Below, one piece after another: positions 42,871 to 53,386 of a stretch of DNA of 64,000 nucleotides. This DNA is from Aurelia coerulea (taxonomy: Eukaryota; Cnidaria; Scyphozoa; Semaeostomeae; Ulmaridae). Position 1 is the first letter of the stretch, and the number at the start of each line of letters is the position of its first letter. The DNA lies in the NCBI GenBank assembly GCA_039566865.1, contig CM076957.1, positions 13,401,896 through 13,465,895 on the forward strand. Reading direction: 5' to 3'. The position numbers and the translations under genes were made by a program. Below the pieces are notes generated by a model. It was not told where the DNA came from and ran no database searches. It was given only the letters and a program-made list of their open reading frames with translations.

Positions 42871-43655
42871 ACCGGGTTAGTAAGACGCGATTTGATTGGC
42901 TGCATACCGTGAAATTGGATGATTTCCGCGTGCTTCAGCAACCAGTAAGGATTTGAACGGTATGCTCTTTCGGAGTACATAGCAACATTTGGTAACCTTC
43001 AACTTGAATGCACATCATTTGCATTTTAAAATCGTCCACCAAGCACCGAAGAAACCAGTTCACTAAGTCAAAATTTAGAGTGAACCTTAACCGAGCAGGT
43101 TTATAAAAGGGCCTAGCCATGATTTGATAATACGGGCATTCTGCAAAGAAATTTTCAAATCTGATCTTTAGTCTTTACTTTTGAGTAAGAATTAGACTTT
43201 GAGATGCTTCGATTATTCTTAAAATTACTTTTCTTTAAGAGAAATCGGTCCTTGCATTGCATTCCATTGCAAATATTATTTCTACCAAAGAAGAGGAAAA
43301 GGAGAGCCTGCACGCTTATTTTGGAGATGTGGCGCGAGCGTATCATTCTTGCCACGTGTTAACCGTTTTCGCTTAGTCAGGGTTGTGGCCATGCGTCTAT
43401 AATTCTTTTCAAAGGCAAAAATTGAAAATCGACGTCGAAAGGGGCTTTAGACAAAGCCTATGATACCAATCATTGCTGAGTCCCTTTGTCGAAACTTCTG
43501 GTTTCAGGTGCACTCTAAATTTTGACTTAAAAACTCGTATCTGCGGCATTTCGTGGCCGATCCTAAATGCAAGGTAGTGCATTAAAGTCACTACATCCAA
43601 TCTTTCTGTTCCCTTTTCCAATCAAAACGGCGTACTTTCTTTTGAGACACCCGGT
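42871..43655. mobile_element. Probable mariner-like element, decayed
   Basis: The right end (reverse complement ACCGGGTGTCTCAAAAGAAA, then GTACGCCGTTTTGATTGG) matches the TIR type at 36553. A degraded counterpart ACCGGGTTAGTAAGACGC...TTTGATTGG begins at 42871. The inverted pair (G/T)CACTCTAAATTTTGACTTA occurs near 43070 and 43515. A 70-codon minus ORF (43409-43621) is unidentified. Confidence 0.45.
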
Positions 43656-43876
43656 ATAAAAAGCGTCCTTTTTATTAACCAGAGTCTAGAGGTTTTGTTC
43701 AAATAATCTCTTTTCTAAAATTGTCATTTTTACACATTCGTAATAGTTGCCCCAGTTCGGTCTTGTGCCCAATACCCAACGAAATCTCGTTGCATATCTC
43801 CCATTCAGCTATGGGAGAGGGAAGATATCACATTTCAATTTAAATGGAGCCAAAAAAGCTAAGATACATTCTTTAA

Positions 43877-46094
43877 CCCTATATTATAGTGGGGGCTATC
43901 TGACATATCCTATGTTGGTAAAGGGGAGGGGAGCAGCCCCCCCCCCAAGTAACTCGTGACTCATAATAGGTAGCGCAACCAGATTTGGTGTGCTAGGTAT
44001 GTACATTTCAAAAATATCACAATTAACTCGAAATCGCAAGAATGGTCAAAATCAGGAAAATGCGATAAAATTAAAGTTGAAGCACAATTTCCATCCAAAC
44101 ATGAGAAATATGACAAAATATATCAAATAACAAGCATACAATTCAAATCTTTCAATAGGGCACGGGGAGACCCACAAATCTTCCAATTTCACGCTTATAA
44201 GCCAATGATATCGTCCTATTCCGATAACATGACTAGAAATAAGGTTTACGAGACAAATTTTGGAGTACCTTCACGAAAAAAATGGATATTCAACAAATAA
44301 AGATACAGAGCTGTTTTTACGAAGAATCGATTCCACAGCCCCATTCCGCATTGTTTTTCTGCATTTGGTTAAAAATCTCATCAGGGGTCAGCGTTACATC
44401 GAACTTCATTTCTTCGACAATTGGCATATGTTCATAAATTTCCCAGGAACGCTACAAATAAGAAATCGCTCTCAAAATTTCACATGCTACGTGAATCATG
44501 TCAAGGAATAACATGAAAATATTTGCTTGAGTGGTTTTCGAAAATCCTTGACGAACTAAAGCTATTTGCTACCAAGAAAGCTAATCGGCCAACCTTCAGC
44601 TTCGCCCGCAGTAGAATCCCAGTAATCGGCATTAAATCACTCTCTTTCGCAGTAATAAAACCAGCAGAAACATTTAAGAATAATATCACCACAAATCTAA
44701 TTTTTTTTCTTTCCACCATTGTGTCATCGATAATTTCGATAAAATGTGATAAGATTTCACAGCCTCTGCAGCAAATCGTCCAGCTACCGTCAATTCAAAG
44801 TTTTCTTGCTGCAAACACCTTGGAAGGCTTGCATAAAACAAAAGGTTGTGAAAGGCTCAGGTCTCCCATATGGAACAATAAATTGATACCTTTGATAATA
44901 GATTGTACACCTTTGATAATAGATTGCAGGGAAAATTTCTTTACACAAATAATGTACTTTTCCTATGTGACAAAGAGATTTGCAATTTTTGAGAAACGCT
45001 TTGTTTTGGTACAATAGAATGCCTTCAGAGGTGTGCAATCTATTCTCAACGGTATCATTTCGCTGTGTCATATGGGAGACCTAAGTCTTGCAAGTCTTTT
45101 GTTTTATGCAAGCCTTCCAATGTGTTTGCAAGAAGAAACTTTGAATTGACGTTAGTTGGACGGTATGCTGCAGAGGCTGTAAAATCTTATCACATTTTAT
45201 CGAAATTATCGATGATAAAATGATGGAAAGAAATTGGATTTGTGGGGACCTTATTCTTAATTATTTCCGCTGAATATTAATGCGAAAGAGAGTGATTTAA
45301 TGCCAATTATTGGGATTCTGCTGCGGGTGAAGGTAGGCCCATTAGCTTTCTTGGTAGAAAATAGATTTATTTCATCAAAGATTTTCGAAAACCACTCAAG
45401 CAAATATTTTCATGTTATTCCTGGACAAAATTCGAGTAACATGTGAAATTTTGAGAGCTATATCTTATTGGTAGCATTCCTGAGAAAATTATGAACATAG
45501 GCCAATTGTCGAAGGAATGAAGTTCCATGTAACGCCGACCCCTGATGAGATTTTAACCATATGCAGAAAAAAATGTAGGATGGGGCCTGTAGAATCGATT
45601 CGTAGTAAAACCAGCTCTGTATCTTTATTGGCCAAATATCCATTTTTATTTTCGTGAAGGTACTCGAAGAGTTGTCCCAAAAACATTATTTTCAGTCATG
45701 TGATCGAAATACGACGATATCATTGGCTTATAAGCGTGAAATTGGAATATTTGGGGGTTTCCAAGTGCCCTATTGAAAGATTTGACTTGTACGCTCAAAT
45801 AACATTAATCTTCGAGAGGAAATTTGCAAAATACTGTAATTTTGCTAGTTTTTTCGCGAATATCGTGATTCGTGAATGTGCGATTTTGACAGGATCAGTC
45901 CCGAAAAATTATCTCACTCTCACTCATTATTGGTCAAAATACTTCACAGAAACTTTGCTAGTAGTAGCACAATAGGTACCTGCGAAAATTAAGAGAGTTT
46001 GCTTGCAATAGACTTCCCTATTGCAGAGTAATCAGAAAAAATATACTAGGGGAGGGGGCGAATTTGCTGCCCCCCCCCCCGGGCCAAAATAGCG
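43877..46094. mobile_element. TTAA-type MITE with G/C hairpins, split by palindromic element
   Basis: TTAA (43873-43876) is followed by CCCTATATTATAGTGGGGGC and a subterminal GGGGAGGGGAGCAGCCCCCC hairpin-like run. The right side has GGGGAGGGGGCGAATTTGCT then GCC and a C-run, followed by GGGCCAAAATAG near a degenerate CTAA. Without the insertion at 44132-45795 it is about 550 bp. The right TIR is degraded, so assignment to the TTAA group is inferential. Confidence 0.55.
44132..45795. mobile_element. 1.66-kb palindromic foldback element, copy 2
   Basis: Homologous along its length to 5018-6684 (1664 versus 1667 bp), with the same near-complete dyad symmetry. It is flanked by a different 8-bp repeat, CAAATAAC (44124-44131 and 45796-45803). 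Ends are AGC(A/G)TACAA(G/T)TC followed by AAATCTTTCAATAGGGCAC. The arms contain TTTTATCGAAATTATCGATG. No transposase. Confidence 0.92.
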
Positions 46095-46097
46095 CTA

Positions 46098-47946
46098 AGG
46101 TTACGGTAAACGTTTGTAAAACGAGATTTGGTTTTCTCTCCCTAAAAGCCAAACTAGTAACGGAATAGAGTCAAACTATACATAATTCGATGCACAAAAA
46201 TGATTTCAACCATATCAAAATAATTAGCAAGTATTGTAAAATGATATTGTTCAGGCAAATGAATTGCTTAAAAGAGTGTACCACAGTCAAAAGCTATTTT
46301 GTACCCTAGCACTTGAGGTAAGAAAATCTGACTTATACCAGTAGGAAGTAGAGATTCAAAGCTTCCAAACTGTGTCTGGGATTTTTCAAATTCCGCCTAA
46401 CCTTAAAAGTATACGCTGTCGAAAAGTGGCAAATGGTTTTTCTGCCCTCCCACATTTTTTTGGCTATAAAAGACGGACTAAATCTCCCATGCTAAATCTC
46501 ACCCCCCTGCTAAATCTGTCTTTGGGATTCATGATCCAATAGGATTATCCTATCTGACTCAACTTAGAGAGGGTCTTAGTAAGTTATGCTTTCACAAATT
46601 CAAGCACAATTCTAAGGATTCCATAAATCCAATGCGCCCTACAAACGATGGTATTGAGACAACGGAACACTTTTTGTTGCTCTGCCCTTCCTTTGAGGTT
46701 GAACGTCGAAATCTTCTCGCTAGAGTGTTTGATTTGCTGCGACCATTTGGATATATCGATCTTTCAAATGAGGTTTCGACGCAAATTTTATTATATGGTA
46801 GTAAAGACCTTCCAAAGGACCTCAATAAAAATACACTATTACATCCACGCAACTGGTCGATTCAGTTGAGATCACCGTAAATCTAGTTAAACGTCACTAA
46901 ACCACCAAGTCCAGTTTTGTAAAGTTTCTTGTCGTAGAGTCTTGTCCATATATTTCTTTGCAAGCCTGTTTCATATTTGATGTTAGGCTTATACTAGGAA
47001 TCCAGACCCGATAAGGTGTCTCAAGCGATGGAGACCTTGGGTGGGGAGTAGTGACGAGGATGGTTGTTGTCGTGTTTGTTCCCCTCGGCCAGGGTTCCGA
47101 GTTTTCACCATTATATTTTGGCCTGATATCTAATGTGAAACCGGCTCAAATAGTTATTCGTAAAATGTCTTTATGGTTAGCATTTCAATCTGTATTAGTT
47201 GTAGCGTGGTATCTGTAGTATCCATTAATTTTTAAATTTCCGTGGTGTGACTGTATACAGTTTAACGTTTCGTGTTTTTATATATTGGCCATAGGGCATT
47301 CACTGTCTTTCGCTCCCCATGGTATCGTACCTATAGTGTCGTATATTAATTATAATTAGGTTTAGTAGAATGTAAAATATATTGTAAAATTTCACATTTG
47401 AATAAAAAAGACGGACTAGAGGACATAAACAAATTTTGAGACACCCTTTGCGTGCTCGAAGTTCGTTCTGGCCGTGCGCAAAATTTTTGAGCTAATCGAA
47501 TGAATCAAAGGGTACAAAATAGCTCTTTAATACCTGTACCTAGTGGTTTCTTCAATCCTTCGAAAAGGGACTTTCTAGTCATGCCATTTCATTTGTAAAC
47601 ATCGAAACCAAAGAAGCCACAAGATAATCTGGGTCAAGCAATAAGGTCTTAAAACGCAATTTACCCATTTAAACAAAGAATTGGTAGGCATAGTGTAGTT
47701 TCATGTTTGTTTTCAAGCACGCGAGCGGCTTAATAGGTCCAAAAAAAACTAGGATTAACATTTGAGCCACATCAAAAAACTTCGTGTGAAAAATTGTTGT
47801 TATTTCCCTTTAATCAAGATTTCTCCCTTTTCACGATTTCTGTTACTTCCAAGAGAGTATCTTTGTGTTTCTCAAAAGTTGGGCAGATGAGACCTGAGGA
47901 AATCCAAAATTCTACATTTTTGGACCACAAATGTTTACCGTAACCT
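46098..47946. mobile_element. TIR element with TA duplication, split by LINE
   Basis: The left AGGTTACGGTAAACGTTTGT mirrors the right ACAAATGTTTACCGTAACCT. TA is at 46096-46097 and 47947-47948. Inner inverted match: AGCTATTTTGTACCCT (46291-46306) against AGGGTACAAAATAGCT near 47507. Without the LINE it is about 910 bp. Non-coding. Confidence 0.7.
46481..47405 (+). mobile_element. 5'-truncated LINE family D with 13-bp target duplication
   Basis: Flanked by AAAAGACGGACTA (46468-46480 and 47406-47418). The coding remnant runs 46510-46880: IHDPIGLSYLTQLREGLSKL, NDGIETTEHFLLLCPSF, TQILLYGSKDLP. Its end is scrambled (LHPRNWSIQLRSP in place of LEATLKYI). The 3' UTR shares blocks with 14826-15141 and ends AATAAA. 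Confidence 0.88.
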
Positions 47947-48201
47947 TAACAGACACCCTGACTGATCGTGCCTGACACAAAATAAAGACACAACGTCCTA
48001 CTTGTAAAATTGATAGCAACATCAAGCCTTCACTTCAAGTATCCTAAAGAAAGTCGACAAACAAATTTATAAGACATTGGACGATGTTTACAAACAGTCC
48101 TTATCTGTTCTGCGAACTGATATGTCTACCGCTAACTGGTACCACTGGAAGCTACGTTAGCGGCACAGTAACTCAAAGCCCAACAGCGGACATTTCCATA
48201 C

Positions 48202-48258
48202 CTTGCTTTTCCTTCTCATGGTGTTGTTCTAACTGCTTGATTATGTCTTTGATTGGCT
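48202..48258 (-). CDS. KIF13: KIF13-like kinesin-3, exon 1 of those found
   Basis: 57 bp between ctttatttcacag and gtatgga, reading PIKDIIKQLEQHHEKEKQ. It corresponds to the P---IL-SLEQQHEEEK start of the KIF13 coiled coil that follows the FHA domain. It exits with one base and joins exon 2 (KQGALEEQ) in frame. Exons for motor and FHA were not found between here and 64000; they may lie beyond the window. Confidence 0.88.
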
Positions 48259-49266
48259 CTGTGAAATAAAGATAGATTGTCCTCATACCACTGAATACGG
48301 TTTCCGCTTCAATAAAAATACAGATTCTGAGAAAAGCTTCTATGTTAATGGGAATTTAATGAAAGTTCCATTCAACAGGTTGATGCTCTGGTGAAAATAA
48401 CCGTATGATCAATTCCCTGTTCATAATATTGTCCACTTCGTTATTCATTTAACGTATGCAGAAGACCATTTCTTCAGTTCTTTTAATCAAACCTTCCATC
48501 TAAAGCATTACACATCACGGTGAAGGCACTTACTGAAAGTAATTTCTAAATAGTATGCTCGAAGTTTAGCATAGCAAAATTAAAGATCTTAAATGACAGC
48601 TAGATTCTAGAATGCAAATTATGAAGTGAATCCTTTTGCATTTTTCAAGATCACTTTAGAATACATATCAAATATTTTTTTAAATATTGTGATATGTTTT
48701 AGCACCTGTCATGGATTCTTACTTTGATTTTTCCGGCTAGTGTAAATAAAGTTTGCTGCGGTATAATGTAGATAAACTCAAGCGCAGTATATAAATGGTC
48801 AAAAAAGAAGTGTTGAGCCAGAAAAATCGGGTTTTTACACAGATTGCATATGTTCTAGCAGAGTCTTCATGAAACTTGCTTATAATGGTGATATACGTTT
48901 TTGGGTAAGCAGGCTTCTTTACCAATAATTTAGCCATACATGTGATGCATTTATCAGTGAGCAGAGTACATTAAGAATATCTTGAAGAAGTTAATTTTAA
49001 TTAAGCTGCATACCCTTGCTAATCAAAGTGAAATTCTTGCTTTTGTTAACGGCCATGGCAGGCCCTACGGTAATGAAAGATAACTGTGTGCAATTTACAA
49101 ACGTTTACATTAGTTAAAGTAACCATCGTACTCGGTAAACCATGGTTGCAATCAATACTTGGATTCATTAATCTAACCATAGTTTGCCATTATTTCCTTT
49201 AATTTGACAATAATAAACGATGAATCATACTTAGTTTTGTTACCTACATTCTTCAGTTAAACTTTA
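48259..49266. other. Intron or upstream region, unassigned
   Basis: No exon with kinesin similarity, no repeat and no TIR recognised. A 66-codon minus ORF (48737-48937) has no motif. Confidence 0.35.
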
Positions 49267-49446
49267 TTAACCCATTTTCGCCCCTACCCCCTCCTCTTTC
49301 TCTTCCAAACTGCAAGAGATATAACAATGGAACTAACGCCAATTGTTCTTTGGACAATTAGCTTTACAAAAACAACAATAGAGGTATAATTGGTCATGTG
49401 GGTCGTTGCTAGACAACCAAAACAATGGGAAATTCGTCCAGATTAA

Positions 49447-50014
49447 CCCTATCTCACCTGGGGGGGGTGGATTCCACCCCCCCAACCAAACTTTTATTCG
49501 CCTATGCTAGAATATGCAATGCAGGATGCCAAGACTCCGCTACTTTGACTTTATATCTATACTGTATCGAATGATGAAAATTTCAAGATGCTAAATATAG
49601 CCTCGTAACCATGGCAACCAATGTTTTATTGTGTAGTCAACAAAATTTGTATACTTTTTTTATAATTGTTGCAAATTTTAATCCCAAATATATGCAAAAT
49701 TATACTTACACATGTATTTGATGATATCCAACTCAATTTGAAACAAAAGATTTCAATTTAGTGCCTCATTTCATTGTTTCAATCATGTTGGTAACAATCA
49801 TGATAATCATAACTTAAAATCTTCTTATTGTCATAGCAACGAGAACAATAGAGATAATTTGATTTAATCATGTGATTTTGATTGTTTGCATCAAAGTATA
49901 TATATTTACCAATTCTAAAGATTGTAGCTACTACGATAGTGAAGAAAAAGAGGGGGGGTGGAATCCACCCCCCCTCAGGTATTGACCGCTTCAAAACGCC
50001 CAGGTGAGATAGGG
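49447..50014. mobile_element. piggyBac-like MITE (568 bp) with palindromic G/C subterminal hairpins
   Basis: TIR CCCTATCTCACCTGGG on both ends; TTAA at 49443-49446 and 50015-50018. The empty site is visible in the sister copy (CCAGATTAACATGAGATAAC near 40776). Subterminal GGGGGGGTGGATTCCACCCC (left) and GGGGGGGTGGAATCCACCCC (right) are self-complementary. No transposase ORF. Confidence 0.92.
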
Positions 50015-50060
50015 TTAACAGGAGATAACAGGCAGAATTATAGCCAGAAGTAGTAACTAA

Positions 50061-50476
50061 GGGCCTGTTCATATGGAGAAAGTTTCCCCTGCATTTTCCC
50101 GTTTCACCGGGAAACTCGCTCAGCCGTGGTAATATTCCTTGACCTTTCATATGAGAGAAGTTTCCCCGGCAAGCCGGGGAATTAAAACAATAGCGCTTTT
50201 GTCTATGACGCCAAAGGATTCGAAAGGATTATCGATAAACAAAAGAAGTTTCCCTGCCTAGCCGGGAAAATGTGTTCATATGGGAAAATATTTCCTCGGC
50301 TAGGCGGGATCCCGGTAGAGTTCAAGCGAGATCTCGGCTAGCCGGGGAAATGTTTTCTCATGTGAACGCTCGCTCTATTTTTTGTGATAAAGCTATATGA
50401 GGCGAGATCTCGGTTGAACGGGAATCCCGCTTCGCTGGGAAAATGCCGGGGAAACTTTCTCCATATGAACAGGCCC
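50061..50476. mobile_element. PIF/Harbinger-like MITE (416 bp)
   Basis: TIR GGGCCTGTTCATATGGAGAA mirrored at the right end; TAA at 50058-50060 and 50477-50479. GCCGGGGAAA/TTTCCCCGGC motifs recur internally. Non-coding. Confidence 0.9.
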
Positions 50477-50995
50477 TAAGAGTAGAGAAAGATATTTACA
50501 CCAAAAATTCAATTTAACTTACAACTTACAACTCTTGCTAATTAAGAGCAACTAGCAGTTGAATAGACTAATTGAGATTTCTATTGTGAATTATTTTCTC
50601 TTTTTAGACTTCTAATTAGTGAAAACAGTTTTCTGCAGGTTTTGAGGTATATTGCCCTAATGAATATCAAAAGTTGCCGATGTCAGCAAGTATAAATAAA
50701 CTATATACCAAATTAAAGTACTCTTCAAGACCAATCGAATGGTGTATATAACTCTATCATTAGCATTATTTGCAAGAATTTAGCGAGGATTTTAAGATTT
50801 TCTTTCCGATCAGTCTCCAAATAAGGGCATCTGGAGGTCACGTGGTACAACAATGGACATTGAAATTCTTAAAATTTGACGGCAATTAAATGTCCGTAAG
50901 AGTCAAGGAGTTGCAGCACCATATCTACAACAGCAGTGAAGATATTTGAGTAAGTTTGGTAGGGGGCGAAAAAGGCCACCCGGTCCAAATAGACA

Positions 50996-51890
50996 TAAAC
51001 AACAAAAGTCCATCACATGATCTTCCATGAAGCTACTTTAATAGTTTGGTGGCAATTTTAATCTGGCATGAAGCTTAGCATAGAGATTAGGAGAAGGTAG
51101 ACGAAATAATATGTAACTTTGTCGTGAAACAATCGTGAAAGGATGTTTCCACGACAAATTTGAGGGACAATAAGTACAATCAATTCATCGTAGAACACAA
51201 ATTAACAGGTATTCAATTACACGCTGATAATTGCTAACATTTGTAAGGATAGCAGGGTATTTCTTCGATCGAATATTATGGACTATTCATTCATAAGTTA
51301 GGGGAGAAGCAACAATGTATTATACAATTAAAACTAGATATAACAACAGTCAGCGAGTGCTGCCAATTAGTATTTGTACCAAATGCGACCGTACGGTGGT
51401 CAATTTTATAGAAATTGATTGAATGATTGTCGCTAAGGAAACGCGTATTATGTTTAGATTTACAGTTTGGTAATGGTTCAAAAGGTAAATGATTTAGAAT
51501 ATTGAGTTACTCTCCTCCGCCGGTTTCTAGTTCCTGAGTCCAAGGGCCCCTGGTTCCGTAGTTCTGTAGTCCATGGTTCCGTGATCCGTAATATTCAGCT
51601 CTGCATTGTCAGAAATAAACGTTTGTCGTCCATTGACGTAGTTAGGTAGTTAAGTAGGTAGGAAGAACTCATGGTCTTTTGTTGGAGAACTTTTGTCGTT
51701 GTTTGTTGGATAAATGCTCACAAGCCGCGAGCCCGCGAACCGCAGCCGTGAGCTGGCCCGTCTATCTACAAAAGCCTGACAGCAGCAGACAGACAGACAC
51801 CAGGCAGACAGGCTAATTTCGCTCGCTGATTGAAGCAGAATAGTTAGGCTGCCTTCGGCAGCAATAACATCTAGCTGGTTACGCCCTCTC
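50996..51890. other. Unassigned stretch
   Basis: Holds short repeats of a GTTCCGTAGTTC-like motif (51550-51590) and CAGACAGACA (51785-51810). No gene recognised. Confidence 0.35.
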
Positions 51891-51891
51891 G

Positions 51892-52103
51892 TTGTTAAAT
51901 AAAGCAGAAGGTCGTCTTTTTGGGTTGCGAAATATGGCATGCAAAATGCAGGAAGTGCCAAACGATAGATACTCTTCTTCAGAGAACCTCCTCACATTAA
52001 GAAAATTAGGAGCGGAGCTCAAATATTATGAACTAAAAAATACTACATTTCCCATCTTTTCGAAGTCAATGAAATCGAAATCCGTATTTTACAAGAGAAA
52101 CGT
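51892..52103 (+). CDS. Unidentified open stretch ending at a splice-donor-like site
   Basis: Open for about 71 codons before GTAAGC: GLRNMACKMQEVPNDRYSSS, LLTLRKLGAELKYYELKN and SKSMKSKSVFYKRN. Balanced composition and a strong donor suggest an exon, but no family is recognised and the acceptor side is unclear. The ATG at 51937 could be the start. Confidence 0.3.
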
Positions 52104-52247
52104 AAGCAATATGGTTGTTCATCTTGTATGGGTACAATCGTGGCCAAAAATTTAAGACCACATTTTTTTCAACAACGTTTCTTCGCGTGGCGAGATTGAA
52201 CCCTACCGCTCTGCCTATTTTACTCTCTTTCAGTTTAATGAAATCAA

Positions 52248-53386
52248 CTTTCCATGTAGATTGCGAATATTGATGTTGTTTTTTTCTTTAGTTTCTGCGC
52301 CATTGTGCAATGACGTTACAATGAAATCTGTAGAAATTCTCGGAAATTGTAGTGGTTCTACCGACAAGGGGCGTGACTCAAAAATTGCGTTACTAAGCTG
52401 GATTTTACATCAATCTATGCACAATTCATTTCTATGATTTGTCTGCAAAATGTCGAAACTCCACGAAGACTAATGTCAGTCAGTCCACAGCTACGGCCAT
52501 AAGTTTAAGACAACCCTTGGAAAAGCGTCAAAAATAATCTGTACTTATGAGGTAAGAGCCTGTGATGTTCGATAATTCAAATAATAATATAATTCTTGAA
52601 CATTAATTTGAATAACTATGTTATTCGTTACTTTAAACTAAAAATCAAGGGCTGTTCTTGAACTTATGGCCATAGATGTGGACTGAAGGCCCTCTACTAC
52701 CTTTTTCCCTGTAGCAACATTCTTCGTGGAGTTTCGATATTTTGAAGACAAGTCACAGAAATGAATTGTGCATAGATTGATGCAAAATTCATCTGAGTAC
52801 AGTAAGGCCCCGCATTTAAGAAACCACTCAAAAGAAACTTTTAGGCTACTGAAAAATGATCAACCCTCTACTTATAAGAGACTCTCAAGGCTCATACCCA
52901 AAATTAAGTTTCTTGTATTTTGATCAACACCAAGTCCTTGTTTGACGGTCTGAGGAGCATCCCACTGCATGCAGGGCTCATAAGAAATTGCTACAAAGAT
53001 GTCTTTGGTTCAACAGATTTTTACCTAAATTTTAATTAATGTTCTTGGCAATCATTGATAATAAACACATATGGCTAATCTATATAAATGACCCTTTTCG
53101 TTGTAACCTATTTTTCCAGGACTTTCCAGAAAAGAAATTAGAAACTTAAGAAACTTTCAGTCTAAAAAATGATAAGTATCGTAGATAAAAGAAACCTTTC
53201 AGGCTAAGGTGTGAAAAAGTGGTTTCTTAAATGCGGGGCCTTACTGTAACACAACTTTTGCGTCACACCCCTTGTCGGCAGAGCCACTATAACTTCCGAA
53301 AATTTCTATAGATTTCATTGTGACGTCATAACAAAATGGCGCAGAAATTTAAATAACACCATCAAAATTCGGAATCTACATGGAAA
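52248..53386. mobile_element. Foldback element (about 690 bp without its MITE)
   Basis: Arms from CTTTCCATGTAGATT (52248) and its complement near 53386 run inward to a centre near 52585. Conserved inner blocks include GTAGAAATT/AATTTCTA and CATCAATCTATGCACAATTC/GAATTGTGCATAGATTGATG. The right arm is split by the MITE at 52800-53246. The innermost part, CGGCCATAAGTTTAAGAC and its mirror, again looks Tc1-like. Confidence 0.85.
52800..53246. mobile_element. pogo-like MITE (447 bp) with perfect TIRs
   Basis: The TIR starts CAGTAAGGCCCCGCATTTAA and is identical for 29 bp at both ends. TA at 52798-52799 and 53247-53248. The uninterrupted left arm of the surrounding foldback gives the empty site with one TA. 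CAGT ends plus TA are typical of pogo/Tigger-type MITEs. Confidence 0.93.

Larger units (their letters stand above)
49271..50995. mobile_element. TTAA-flanked MITE family A, second copy, with two nested MITEs
   Basis: Left TTAA at 49267-49270, then CCCATTTTCGCCCC; the right end CCCGGTCCAAATAG is followed by a degraded TTAA. Internal blocks match 40535-41400. It is interrupted at 49447-50014 and 50061-50476. With these removed it is about 730 bp. Confidence 0.75.

Noticed and set aside
51650..51961. 103-codon minus-strand ORF
   Set aside because: It spans short tandem repeats (CAGACAGACA) and shows no conserved motif.
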